Under the pieces are notes generated by a model. It made no database searches and was not told the DNA's origin. It was given only the letters and a program-made list of their open reading frames with translations. The translations under genes and the position numbers were made by a program. 12,672 nt of DNA, taken from positions 1 to 12,672 of the forward strand of contig JAFGSC010000149.1 in assembly GCA_016934875.1 (NCBI GenBank). The letters are read 5' to 3'. The DNA is from Candidatus Atribacteria bacterium (GTDB taxonomy: Bacteria; Atribacterota; Phoenicimicrobiia; Phoenicimicrobiales; Stramentimicrobiaceae). Positions 1-7,165 of this stretch are shown here, piece after piece (the first letter of the stretch is position 1; every line of letters starts with the position of its first letter).

Positions 1-1161
1 CGCAACAAGAAGCAGGTTTTTCTTTTCATATTGCCATTTTTTAATATCTTCAAAAAATAAATCCAATTTTCCGTAATAGCTTTGAATCGAATTGGTCTCA
101 ATATTATATTCGGCTATACTTTTAATATCCTGATCATCACGAAAATTTTCTTGATCTACTATTCCATCGAAATAAAGAACAGGACAATGCTGATCAACCA
201 ATCGAACCACTTGTTCCCAAGTGAGGTAACCTTCTTCAGGCAGGGTGAGTTTATCAACGTTGTTTTGTTTTTTCTCTTGATATAACTGGAAGGTTTCCTG
301 CTCAAATGCCTTGATTGTTTTTTCCAGTTCCAATGATTCTTGAATCATGACAGTAGTCTTGGAAGGTAAATAATCAAAAAATGAACTTGTTTTCATTTTC
401 TTGCCATTCGTTGAATCGAACAATTCTCTTTGCGGAAGTAGTAGAATCTCATCCACTTTCTCTATGGAGCGCTGCGATTCTACCTGGAAGAATCGCAAGG
501 ACTCTATGTGATCGCTGTCCAATTCTATCCTGATCGGATTCTCTTCAGTAAAAGGAAATAAGTCAATCATCCCTCCCCTTTGACTAAATTGGCCAGGATA
601 TTCAACCATGCCGGAATACTGGTAGCCCTGGCAAACGAGATAATTTAAAAAAGTCTCTTTTTGCAATATTCCCTGTTTTTTTAATTGACAATACTGTTCA
701 GAAAAGTCCTGGTAATTCATTATTCTAGGTAATATCGCCTTGTAATTGGTCACAATCACCATAGGATAGGCTTTTTTCTTTTTTTTGTCCTGCAAATCAT
801 TATCCTGATTGGCAGCTAACATAGAAAGGACTTTTAGTCTCTGCTCAACGATATGGTTATCCCTGGCAATATCTTCATAGGGTAAAACTTCAAAGGAAGG
901 AAAAATGAAAATATTCTTGTTTTCCTGCAAACCAGTGAAACTGATCACATCCTGGAAAAAATGGATCATTTCCTGGTTATCCCTGGAAAGAAATAACAAA
1001 CAGGAGCCTGTTTCTTTCCTTAAAACCATGGAAGCAATTAAGAAGGATATACTACTCCCTTGCAATCCTTTTAAATAGATCTTTCGATTATTTTCATTTA
1101 CCAAAGCATTCAATAGTTTTTGATAATCGGGATAGGTTTCCCATAACCGATTCAATTTCAT
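1..1161 (-). CDS. mfd: Transcription-repair coupling factor Mfd, N-terminal part (cut by left window edge)
   Basis: Mfd is an ATP-dependent translocase that removes RNA polymerase stalled at DNA lesions and recruits UvrA for nucleotide excision repair. Only the first 387 codons are present, open to the window edge, so the RNA-polymerase-binding and motor domains are missing. What is visible is the UvrB-like N-terminal module. KGLQGSSISF at about residues 31-40 is the degenerate, non-functional Walker A region. IFIFPSFEVLPYEDIAR lies at about 84-100. The family signature GMVEYPGQFSQRGGMIDLFP lies at about 184-203, and PIRIELDSDHIESLRFF follows at 209-225. A lysine-rich insert (KKKKK) sits near 126-130. 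The ATG at 1161 has AAAGGA eight bases upstream and follows the pfkA terminator directly. In Bacillota mfd commonly follows pth; here pfkA lies between. Identification is secure. Confidence 0.95.
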   Translation of the reverse strand, partial: MKLNRLWETYPDYQKLLNALVNENNRKIYLKGLQGSSISFLIASMVLRKETGSCLLFLSRDNQEMIHFFQDVISFTGLQENKNIFIFPSFEVLPYEDIARDNHIVEQRLKVLSMLAANQDNDLQDKKKKKAYPMVIVTNYKAILPRIMNYQDFSEQYCQLKKQGILQKETFLNYLVCQGYQYSGMVEYPGQFSQRGGMIDLFPFTEENPIRIELDSDHIESLRFFQVESQRSIEKVDEILLLPQRELFDSTNGKKMKTSSFFDYLPSKTTVMIQESLELEKTIKAFEQETFQLYQEKKQNNVDKLTLPEEGYLTWEQVVRLVDQHCPVLYFDGIVDQENFRDDQDIKSIAEYNIETNSIQSYYGKLDLFFEDIKKWQYEKKNLLLVA

Positions 1162-1173
1162 ATCATCATTCCT

Positions 1174-1206
1174 TTAAAAGAAAAGGCTTTGAATTTAATC
1201 AAAGCC
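1174..1206 (-). terminator. Intrinsic terminator after pfkA
   Basis: A perfect 8-bp stem GGCTTTGA/TCAAAGCC with a 6-base loop occupies 1185-1206. Read on the minus strand it is followed by TTTTCTTTT (1184-1176). It lies between the pfkA stop and the mfd start, so it should end most pfkA transcripts. The U tract runs into the mfd SD, so mfd may depend on read-through or on a promoter in the 80 bases before the hairpin. I did not find a convincing promoter there. Confidence 0.75.
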
Positions 1207-1287
1207 CAATTCATTGCTTATGTCATTTTTAAATCTTTTGGAAGTGTAAACATTGCTTCTAAAAGCAAATACATTATTCAATTACTT

Positions 1288-2253
1288 TCATCGTGCCAAA
1301 ATTGCTGCCAATTCAACAATTGGTTTCTTTATCGCTTTTTTATTTGCTAAAACTTCTGCCAAAGGAATCGTAGTAATTTCGCTTCCAGATAAGCCAACCA
1401 TATGGTGATCCTGATGGTTCAGCAGTTGAATCACTGCTTCTGCACCTAACCTGCTGCCCAGGATACGATCAAAACCTGAGGGCGAACCCCCTCGTTGCAG
1501 ATGTCCTAAAATTGTTACCCTCATTCGAAAGCCTATCTTTGTTTCCAATAGTTTTCCGATTTGGTAAATATCCCCTGCACCTTCAGCGACGAGCACAATA
1601 CAATGGGACTTACCTCTCTGGTAACCTTTTTTTAATTGAACACTTAATTCTTCGATATCTGTCGGATATTCCGGAATGATTACTGCTTCCACCCCGCCAG
1701 CAATGCCGCTCATCAGTGCCAGGTATCCGGATTTTCTACCCATGACCTCAATTAAAAATGCCCTACGATGCGAGGAAGCGGTATCCTTAATTTTGTCAAT
1801 TGCAGAAACAATCGTATTTAAAGCAGTATCAACACCGAGGCACATATCCGTACCGTAAAGATCGTTATCTATGGTAGCTGGCAATCCAACCACTGGAAAA
1901 TTTTCCTGCTGATAAAGATCCAAGGCTCCTGCCAATGAACCGTCGCCTCCGATAATGACCAGTCCATCCACATTGTTCTCTCTCAAAATAAAAGCAGCTT
2001 CTTTAACCCCCTCTTTGGTCTTGAATTTCACGCTCCGGGAGGTCATCAATATGGTTCCACCGTGTTGGATAATTCCCCCGACACTTTTTAAATTTAGAGG
2101 TAAAAATTTTTGCCTTAGCAATCCCCGGTAACCAAATTGAATTCCGACAATTTCAAGTTGATAATGAATACCTGTCCGTACAACTGCACGGATAGCTGCA
2201 TTCATTCCAGGTGAATCTCCACCACTGGTTAAAACAGCAATCTTCTTTACCAT
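1288..2253 (-). CDS. pfkA: ATP-dependent 6-phosphofructokinase
   Basis: PfkA phosphorylates fructose 6-phosphate to fructose 1,6-bisphosphate, the committed step of glycolysis, in the cytoplasm. I start it at the ATG at 2253, giving 321 residues, close to the 319-320 usual for the bacterial enzyme. A longer reading from a TTG at 2301 adds 16 residues unlike the family and has no SD. AGTAGG lies six bases before the chosen ATG. Visible motifs are LTSGGDSPGMNAAIR (8-22), GGDGS (103-107), PATIDND (125-131, catalytic Asp129), MGRKSGYLAL (171-180) and HLQRGGSPSGFDRILGSR (251-268). Gly after GGD and the non-lysine residue before TIDND point to ATP rather than pyrophosphate as donor. Arg22 and Arg26, at allosteric-site positions in the E. 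coli enzyme, are kept. It sits between pth and mfd, an uncommon location compared with Bacillus, and ends at an intrinsic terminator. Confidence 0.95.
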   Translation of the reverse strand: MVKKIAVLTSGGDSPGMNAAIRAVVRTGIHYQLEIVGIQFGYRGLLRQKFLPLNLKSVGGIIQHGGTILMTSRSVKFKTKEGVKEAAFILRENNVDGLVIIGGDGSLAGALDLYQQENFPVVGLPATIDNDLYGTDMCLGVDTALNTIVSAIDKIKDTASSHRRAFLIEVMGRKSGYLALMSGIAGGVEAVIIPEYPTDIEELSVQLKKGYQRGKSHCIVLVAEGAGDIYQIGKLLETKIGFRMRVTILGHLQRGGSPSGFDRILGSRLGAEAVIQLLNHQDHHMVGLSGSEITTIPLAEVLANKKAIKKPIVELAAILAR

Positions 2254-2363
2254 TTTTAGCCTACTGACTATTTTTGGAATATCTCTTTTTCTATCTAACA
2301 AACGACAAAAATAAAAAAATATTTAAGCCCAATCCAATACCCTTATAACCAAATCGAATCAAA

Positions 2364-2942
2364 CTAATCAGATTGATTATATTCTCTCATTGCATATTCA
2401 TAGCCAAAATCCAGAATATCTTCAATGGCTCTAACTGAACGATCAATCGTACTTTTTAACAGCTTTTCCTCTTCATTAAGAAAATTTGACAATACAAAAG
2501 TGGCATAATCTGTGTTCTGTATCAAGGCATCATTTTTAATACCGATACGCAAACGAGGAATTTCGTCAGTTTTTAAAAATTGAATAATAGAATCAATCCC
2601 CTTATGCCCGCCGGAACTTCCTTTACAACGAATTCTAATCCGACCCAAAGGAAGATAAATATCGTCATAGACTATGAGCAATTGTCCAGGATCAATCGTG
2701 TAATAATTGACGATTTTTTCAAGGGCTTGACCGCTTAAATTCATATAGGTCATTGGCTTTACAAAGATAATACACTCTTCCTTAAAACGGATATCCATTA
2801 ATTCAGAATCAAATACTGCTTTCCATTTTTTCTTCTTTGCTTGATTCTTTATTAAAAAAGCATCAACCACACGAAACCCAATATTGTGTCGGGTGAATTG
2901 ATATTGATATCCTGGATTTCCCAGCCCTGCAATTAATCTCAA
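2364..2942 (-). CDS. pth: Peptidyl-tRNA hydrolase
   Basis: Pth cleaves peptidyl-tRNAs released early from ribosomes, recycling tRNA. The 192-residue length is typical. The N-terminus IAGLGNPGYQYQFTRHNIGF contains Asn9 and catalytic His19. KPMTYMNLSGQAL (62-74) contains Asn68, and IVYDDIYLPLGRIRIR (90-105) contains the catalytic Asp93. In the next motif, GSSGGHKGIDSI, Lys114 stands where E. coli has Asn114, a tRNA/substrate-contact residue. The start is TTG at 2942; AAGG lies about ten bases upstream and the reading frame is closed by TGA a short way further up, so no ATG is available. It follows rplY by 33 bases and is surely in the same transcript, as in Bacillota. No terminator is seen before pfkA, so read-through into pfkA is likely. 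Confidence 0.95.
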   Translation of the reverse strand: MRLIAGLGNPGYQYQFTRHNIGFRVVDAFLIKNQAKKKKWKAVFDSELMDIRFKEECIIFVKPMTYMNLSGQALEKIVNYYTIDPGQLLIVYDDIYLPLGRIRIRCKGSSGGHKGIDSIIQFLKTDEIPRLRIGIKNDALIQNTDYATFVLSNFLNEEEKLLKSTIDRSVRAIEDILDFGYEYAMREYNQSD

Positions 2943-2975
2943 ATCATCACAACCTTGAATGAATTTTCACTAATG

Positions 2976-3659
2976 TTATTCTTTTTTATCTTCCTTTTCC
3001 GCGCCCTGTGCTTCTTTTGCTTTTGCTTTTACCTCAGTTCCGCCTTCGGTGACTTCTTCAGTCTCTTCTTCGGCAGCCTCTTCTATCTTACTTGGAGCAA
3101 TAACAGAGGCAATCGTACGGTCAAGATCAGTTAATAACTTCACTCCATCGGGTAATTTAATGTCCCTTAGTGATAATACATCATTAAATCCTAATTGGCT
3201 GATATCAATAGTAATTGCTTCTGGTGCATCCGTAGGAAGACATTCTACTTCTATTTCCCTCAAGGAAATATCCAATATTCCGCCTTCTTTGATACCCTTA
3301 GGTTCTCCCTCAAAAACAATGGGCACTTCCAGAGTAATTCTTTCTTTCAATGTGACCCCATAGAGATCGAAATGATTAATTCTCTTCTTTAATGAATCAT
3401 ACTGAAAATCCTTAATTACGGCTAAACGTGTGGTATCCTTTGCATCTTCCTTCTTGATTTGTAGATCAATGATACCATGAGCATGCTTTTTGTCTGATAA
3501 AAAATGGTGTAATTCCTTTTCAGGCACTTGCAATAAAATATTCTCTTTATCATGGGGTGAATAGAGTATACCCGGGACATAACCTGAATTCCTTAACTTT
3601 TTACTATTTTCTTTACCTTTAATGTTCCTGGTTTCAACTTTTAACATTAATCGTTTCAT
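2976..3659 (-). CDS. rplY: 50S ribosomal protein L25, CTC/TL5 type
   Basis: This is the long (general stress protein CTC) form of L25, which binds 5S rRNA in the large subunit. At 227 residues it has the N-terminal L25 beta-barrel (about 5-100; start LKVETRNIKGKENSKKLRNS, ending at QYDSLKKRINHFDLY) and the C-terminal TL5 domain (about 104-190, including VPIVFEGEPKGIKEGGILD). A low-complexity Glu/Lys/Ala tail follows (about 192-227). The ATG at 3659 has GGAGG ten bases upstream; an internal Met5 matches the usual family start but is too far from the SD. A promoter-like pair is seen in the 106-base gap after prs (3723-3751). pth follows 33 bases later. In Bacillus ctc is controlled by sigma-B; I see no sigma-B-type sequence that I would call here. 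Confidence 0.93.
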   Translation of the reverse strand: MKRLMLKVETRNIKGKENSKKLRNSGYVPGILYSPHDKENILLQVPEKELHHFLSDKKHAHGIIDLQIKKEDAKDTTRLAVIKDFQYDSLKKRINHFDLYGVTLKERITLEVPIVFEGEPKGIKEGGILDISLREIEVECLPTDAPEAITIDISQLGFNDVLSLRDIKLPDGVKLLTDLDRTIASVIAPSKIEEAAEEETEEVTEGGTEVKAKAKEAQGAEKEDKKE

Positions 3660-3722
3660 GATCTGTTTTCCTCCGCTTCTATCGTTAGAAATATTTGATT
3701 AAATTTTTAAAAATTACAAAGT

Positions 3723-3751
3723 TTTTTAAGATATCATTTCATTCATTTCAA
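3723..3751 (-). promoter_or_regulatory. Possible promoter for rplY-pth
   Basis: TTGAAA (3751-3746) and TAAAAA (3728-3723) are separated by 17 bases on the minus strand in the prs-rplY gap. The surroundings are very AT-rich, so chance matches are expected. It would allow rplY to be expressed apart from prs. Confidence 0.35.
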
Positions 3752-3765
3752 TTATTTTACCAGAA

Positions 3766-4728
3766 TTATTTGAATAAAGCACTAATCGACATATTGTTAT
3801 GAATACGCTTGATTGCCTCAGCAAATAAATTTGCGACGGATAATACTTTAATAAATGGTAATCTCTTTTCTTCCGGAATTGGTATGGTATTTGTTACGAT
3901 TACTTCTTTGAATAAATTTTCCTTCCAATATTTCTCCAATCTTTCTTTAGCTGGTCCAGCAAAAACTGGATGAGTAGCACAAACATAGATTTCCTTTGCT
4001 CCTGCATTGAGTACAGCCTGACTACCCTTGATGATTGATCCGGCAGTATCGATCATATCATCAACAATAATAGCAGTTTTATTATTCACGCTTCCAACAA
4101 TATGCATAATCTCTACATTTGTATCTGAGGCACGATACTTATCGATGATGGCAATCGGTTTTTTTAACCGACCTGCAAAATACCTAGCACGGGCTGTTCC
4201 GCCTACATCCGGGGAAACGACAACAACACCGGATAAATCGATGTCTTTGAAATAATTAGACAATATTGATGCAGCCTCAAGATGATCTACGGGAATATCA
4301 AAAAACCCTTGAATTTGTCCAGCATGCAAATCCATGGTTAAAACCCGGTCTGCTCCAGCCTGAACCAATAAGTTAGCGACCAGCTTAGCAGTAATTGGCT
4401 CCCTGGGTCTTGTTTTTCTATCTTGTCTAGCATAGCTATAGTAGGGTATGACTGCTGTAATTCTCTCTGCAGAAGCCCTGTGAAGGGCATCAATCATGAT
4501 CAATAATTCCATTAGATGCTCATGAACTGGGTGACAGGTAGGTTGAATGACAAAAACATCATGACCCCGTACATTCTCATCAATTTGGACATGCAATTCC
4601 CCATCAGGAAATCTTGAAACAGTCGCTTGACCCAGCTCCATTCCTAAATTTTGTACAATTTCATTAGCCAATGCAGGATTGGCATTTCCTGAAAAAACCT
4701 GCAATTCTCTATGTGGATATACAATCAA
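3766..4728 (-). CDS. prs: Ribose-phosphate pyrophosphokinase (PRPP synthetase, class I)
   Basis: Prs transfers pyrophosphate from ATP to ribose 5-phosphate, making PRPP for purines, pyrimidines, NAD, histidine and tryptophan. The 320-residue product matches the 315-320 of class I enzymes. Visible motifs are FSGNANPALANEI (12-24), RFPDGELHVQIDENVRG (39-55), the ATP-site stretch YYSYARQDRKTRPREPITAK (96-115), MDLHAGQIQGFFDIPVDHL (132-150), the flexible catalytic loop with Lys197 and Arg199, and the PRPP-binding loop DDMIDTAGS (223-231). The start codon is TTG at 4728, fixed by a perfect AGGAGG seven bases upstream. It follows glmU by 44 bases and precedes rplY, the conserved glmU-prs-ctc order of Bacillota. 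Co-transcription with glmU is likely. Confidence 0.97.
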   Translation of the reverse strand: MIVYPHRELQVFSGNANPALANEIVQNLGMELGQATVSRFPDGELHVQIDENVRGHDVFVIQPTCHPVHEHLMELLIMIDALHRASAERITAVIPYYSYARQDRKTRPREPITAKLVANLLVQAGADRVLTMDLHAGQIQGFFDIPVDHLEAASILSNYFKDIDLSGVVVVSPDVGGTARARYFAGRLKKPIAIIDKYRASDTNVEIMHIVGSVNNKTAIIVDDMIDTAGSIIKGSQAVLNAGAKEIYVCATHPVFAGPAKERLEKYWKENLFKEVIVTNTIPIPEEKRLPFIKVLSVANLFAEAIKRIHNNMSISALFK

Positions 4729-4735
4729 AGTATTG

Positions 4736-4741
4736 CCTCCT
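4736..4741 (-). promoter_or_regulatory. Shine-Dalgarno site fixing the TTG start of prs
   Basis: AGGAGG on the minus strand ends seven bases before TTG at 4728-4726. No ATG or GTG lies at a usable distance, so the TTG is the start. The perfect SD probably offsets the weak initiation codon. Confidence 0.8.
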
Positions 4742-4772
4742 AAGATCCTAAGATATTATAGATAACTTGACT

Positions 4773-6161
4773 CTATTGAGTTTCCTGTTTTTTTTCTCTT
4801 TTAACCCATCCTGGTATATTTTTCTGCCTGGATCTTGCAATTCCCAGACTCTCCATAGGTACATCTTGAGTAATCGTTGAACCAGCAGCAGTATAGGAAT
4901 GACGACCAATGGTTACTGGAGCAACCAATGCATTATTGCTCCCTATAAATACTCCGTCTTCAATAATTGTAGGATTCTTTTTAATTCCATCAAAATTACA
5001 GGTAATGGTACCTGCGCCTATATTCACTTTCTGACCTAAAGTCGCGTCCCCTAAGTAGGTTAAATGACTTACTTTACTCTCATTGCCAATGATCGTTTTT
5101 TTAATCTCAACATAATTCCCAATTTTTACACTATCCCCAATCATACTGTCCGGCCTAAGATGCGAATAAGGCCCAATCATTACTCGCTCACCAATCTTAC
5201 TTTTTTCTATGACTGATGAATGAACTCTTGATTCCTGACCCACACAACTATTGATAATATGGGAATAAGGTCCAATATGACAATCTTTCCCTATCTCACT
5301 TCCAGCGGTTATAATCGTGAAAGGATAAATAATCGTATCCTGTCCAATCTTAACATGTCCATCGATAAATGTGCTTTCGGGATCAATAACGGTAACTCCG
5401 TTTGTCATATGATATTCTAAATTTCTTTTAAAAAAGATCTTGGATACATTTGCCAGATCAGATCGAGTATTCACACCAATAATTTCCTGATTTTCTTTCA
5501 CAGCGATACTTCCAATGGGATATCCCTTGGCAGCCAATATTTTGATGACATCCGTCAGATAATACTCTTTCTGCTTGTTATCTTGAACTACAAGACTTAA
5601 GGCATTAAAAAGGTCTCTTCGGTTGAAACAATAAACACCGGCATTCACTTCTTTAATTTGATCTTGCCCCCTGGCAAGGTCAGCTTGTTCAATAATTCCG
5701 GATATTCGCTTGTCCTGATCCCTGACAATGCGACCATAGCCCTCTGGTTTTTCAAAATTTGCCGTTAACAAGGTGCAACTAAGCTTATTTTTCACATGAT
5801 GCAGAATCATTTTACGAATTGTTGATGTTCTCAACAGGGGTACATCAGCCGATAAAACCAGAATAACCTCTGTAGAACGACTTAAAAAAGGTTTTGTCTG
5901 CTGTAAGGCATGAGCGGTACCAAGCTGTTCTTCCTGGTAAACATAGATTAAATCTTTATAAATGCCGCTTAACTCGTTTTTAACTTCTTCTGCCTGGTGA
6001 CCGATGACTACAATTCCCTGCTTTATCTTTAGAGCTTTAATCAAATCCAATGAATAAGAAATCATAGGTTTGCCGGCAACGCAATGAAGAGCCTTTGGAA
6101 AAGAAGATTTCATTCTTTTTCCTTGTCCAGCTGCTAATATCACTGATTCAATTGCTTCCAT
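4773..6161 (-). CDS. glmU: Bifunctional GlmU: glucosamine-1-phosphate N-acetyltransferase / N-acetylglucosamine-1-phosphate uridyltransferase
   Basis: GlmU makes UDP-N-acetylglucosamine from glucosamine 1-phosphate, acetyl-CoA and UTP, the precursor of peptidoglycan. The 462 residues match the family. The N-terminal pyrophosphorylase domain (about 1-230) has LAAGQGKRMKSSFPKALH (9-26), QLGTAHA (79-85), SADVPLL (104-110) and EVNAGVYCF (171-179). The C-terminal left-handed beta-helix (about 255-445) shows repeated hexapeptides, with SKVSHLTYLGD (362-372) holding the catalytic His366, NIGAGTITCNFDG (380-392) and FIGSNNALVAPVTIG (405-419). Two pyrophosphorylase motifs vary slightly: GKR for the more common GTR, and SADVP for GDVP; the catalytic arginine is kept. 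The ATG at 6161 has a modest TAGGAC upstream. It lies about 100 bases after tRNA-Gln and 44 bases before prs. Confidence 0.97.
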   Translation of the reverse strand: MEAIESVILAAGQGKRMKSSFPKALHCVAGKPMISYSLDLIKALKIKQGIVVIGHQAEEVKNELSGIYKDLIYVYQEEQLGTAHALQQTKPFLSRSTEVILVLSADVPLLRTSTIRKMILHHVKNKLSCTLLTANFEKPEGYGRIVRDQDKRISGIIEQADLARGQDQIKEVNAGVYCFNRRDLFNALSLVVQDNKQKEYYLTDVIKILAAKGYPIGSIAVKENQEIIGVNTRSDLANVSKIFFKRNLEYHMTNGVTVIDPESTFIDGHVKIGQDTIIYPFTIITAGSEIGKDCHIGPYSHIINSCVGQESRVHSSVIEKSKIGERVMIGPYSHLRPDSMIGDSVKIGNYVEIKKTIIGNESKVSHLTYLGDATLGQKVNIGAGTITCNFDGIKKNPTIIEDGVFIGSNNALVAPVTIGRHSYTAAGSTITQDVPMESLGIARSRQKNIPGWVKREKKQETQ

Positions 6162-6263
6162 CGTATTGTCCTATCAAACAATTTTTTGAAAGATTCAAGA
6201 AAGATATGCTTTGAACGAAGTTTGTATATCGTATAAATCGTATGAACTTATCTTTAAAGAAAA

Positions 6264-6338
6264 TGGCTGGGGTGGGAGGATTCGAACCTCCGAATGAGGG
6301 ATCCAAATTCCCTTGCCTTGCCGCTTGGCTACACCCCA
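6264..6338 (-). tRNA. tRNA-Gln (anticodon UUG)
   Basis: This 75-base gene folds as a full cloverleaf. The acceptor TGGGGTG pairs with CACCCCA, followed by G and an encoded CCA. The anticodon stem is AGGGA/TCCCT with loop ATTTGGA, giving UUG (6306-6304). The T arm GGAGG-TTCGAAT-CCTCC is canonical. It lies between spoVG and glmU and could share the promoter-like site at 6500-6527. Confidence 0.96.
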
Positions 6339-6396
6339 TCCAAATTCATTAATTTCATTTCCTATCAATAATGATCATTTGATTCATCATAACAAA

Positions 6397-6433
6397 GATA
6401 GTTAAAGAGTTTCATCGAAACCCCTTAACTATC
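6397..6433 (-). terminator. Long hairpin downstream of spoVG, probable terminator or processing stem
   Basis: A 37-base inverted repeat forms a 17-bp stem with a 3-base loop when read on the minus strand, with arms GATAGTTAAGGGGTTTC and GAAACTCTTTAACTATC. Two of the pairs are G.U and form only in minus-strand RNA; on the plus strand they become A/C mismatches. This shows that the minus strand is the functional one. The sequence after it is TTTGTTATG, a weak U tract. It could end spoVG mRNA, or serve as a processing stem upstream of tRNA-Gln. Confidence 0.6.
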
Positions 6434-6499
6434 TGCTAACCTTATTCTTTTTCTACTCTTATTTAATTCTTACAGTTTCCTGACAGTTAAGCCATTTAT

Positions 6500-6527
6500 A
6501 TTATAAACGAACGAATTAAAAATTCAA
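6500..6527 (-). promoter_or_regulatory. Promoter-like site between spoVG and tRNA-Gln
   Basis: TTGAAT (6527-6522) and a perfect TATAAT (6505-6500) lie 16 bases apart on the minus strand, just after the spoVG stop. Transcription would begin near 6493 and run first into the hairpin at 6433-6397, then tRNA-Gln and glmU. It is the best candidate promoter for tRNA-Gln. Confidence 0.55.
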
Positions 6528-6542
6528 GTAAAGAAATAAAAT

Positions 6543-6890
6543 TTATTCTTTTTCTTCTTGTTCTAAGTCACTGGAAAAATCTTCATTATCTAATTGTTCT
6601 TCACTATCAGAGATAGATTCACTGGATTGTCCTTCCTGTTCAGTAGCCTGATATTCTTTTAAAACAGCGCTCTGGATCATCTCTCTGACTTCTGTATTAA
6701 TGGGATGCGCGATATCTTTGTGATTTCCATTGGGTAACAATTTACTTGGCATGGCTACAAACATACCTTTTCTTCCATCGATGATCCTCAGATCGTGAAC
6801 AACAAAAGAATCATCAAAAGTAATCGATACATAAGCCCTCAATTTCCCATCTGTTTGTATTCTTCTAATTCTAACATCTGTAACTTGCAC
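6543..6890 (-). CDS. spoVG: SpoVG family nucleic-acid-binding regulator
   Basis: SpoVG proteins are small site-specific DNA/RNA-binding regulators. They affect sporulation septation in Bacillus, but virulence, cell wall and other traits in non-sporulating bacteria, so the gene does not prove sporulation. The conserved core MQVTDVRIRRIQTDGKLRAY (1-20), ITFDDSFVVHDLRIIDG (23-39), GMFVAMPSKLLPNG (42-55) and DIAHPIN (59-65) is plain. Residues 82-115 form a Glu/Ser/Asp-rich acidic tail of variable type. The start is GTG at 6890, supported by AAAGGCGGTG nine bases upstream and by the exact family N-terminus. A TTGAGA/TAAAAT promoter lies directly before it (6919-6948). In Bacillota spoVG precedes glmU, as here, but with tRNA-Gln placed between. 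Confidence 0.95.
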   Translation of the reverse strand: MQVTDVRIRRIQTDGKLRAYVSITFDDSFVVHDLRIIDGRKGMFVAMPSKLLPNGNHKDIAHPINTEVREMIQSAVLKEYQATEQEGQSSESISDSEEQLDNEDFSSDLEQEEKE

Positions 6891-6918
6891 TTGTTTACAC
6901 CGCCTTTTGTTTTTTTTA

Positions 6919-6948
6919 ATTTTAGCCTTTTTCTGGTGAATATCTCAA
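6919..6948 (-). promoter_or_regulatory. Probable promoter of spoVG
   Basis: TTGAGA (6948-6943) and TAAAAT (6924-6919) lie 18 bases apart on the minus strand. The predicted start near 6912 leaves a leader of about 20 bases that includes the SD. A small inverted repeat, GTGAAT/ATTCAC (6953-6936), overlaps the -35 and spacer and could be an operator. Confidence 0.45.
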
Positions 6949-6975
6949 TTCACAAAAATTAAAACCCTTTTGTCC

Positions 6976-7017
6976 TTACTTATCAAGAACTCTGTTTCCC
7001 AAAAAATAACCCTCCAT
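6976..7017 (-). CDS. Very short ORF upstream of spoVG (possible leader peptide)
   Basis: ATG at 7017 opens 13 codons, MEGYFLGNRVLDK, ending in TAA at 6976. The strong AGGAGGT at 7042-7036 is 18 bases upstream, too far for normal initiation, and is better placed for an ATG at 7025 that is followed at once by TAG. A TTG within the ORF (seven codons before the end) has GGAGGG a few bases upstream. I do not recognise the peptide. It may be chance, a leader peptide, or part of a start-stop arrangement. Confidence 0.2.
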   Translation of the reverse strand: MEGYFLGNRVLDK

Positions 7018-7022
7018 TGCTA

Positions 7023-7042
7023 CATGCTGAACTTTACCTCCT
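7023..7042 (-). promoter_or_regulatory. Perfect Shine-Dalgarno followed by ATG-TAG (start-stop)
   Basis: AGGAGGT (7042-7036) is followed after ten bases by ATG (7025-7023), whose next codon is TAG. The SD is the best in the whole non-coding gap and leads to no normal ORF in its frame. It may load ribosomes that stall or terminate immediately in the spoVG leader, or be the trace of a lost gene. Confidence 0.3.
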
Positions 7043-7129
7043 ATTATATTCCAGATTAATCATTGAATTAGGGATTTAGGGATAACTCCCCGGAACTTTA
7101 TACTTTTGTCAAATGAATTACCCCCGTTA

Positions 7130-7165
7130 CTAAAAAATAAACACAGCAAAAAATAGTGCTGTGCT
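7130..7165 (-). terminator. Intrinsic terminator in the rsmA-spoVG gap
   Basis: On the minus strand, AGCACAGCA (7165-7157) pairs with TGCTGTGTT (7148-7140) over nine pairs, one of them G.U, with an 8-base loop. TATTTTTT follows. The G.U pair and the U tract both indicate minus-strand use. It lies about 240 bases upstream of spoVG, so it cannot be the spoVG terminator. It ends either a small RNA or an attenuated leader. Confidence 0.75.

Noticed and set aside
1158..1169. ATGATGATATGA overlapping the mfd start as a mini-ORF
   Set aside because: Only three codons and explained by chance repetition of ATG around the real start.
3049..3392. Plus-strand ORFs opposite rplY
   Set aside because: Ser-rich translations mirror the rplY codons on the other strand; no SD and no family resemblance.
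6148..6339. 63-codon minus-strand ORF across tRNA-Gln
   Set aside because: Its first half is the tRNA gene translated, so it is not a protein gene.
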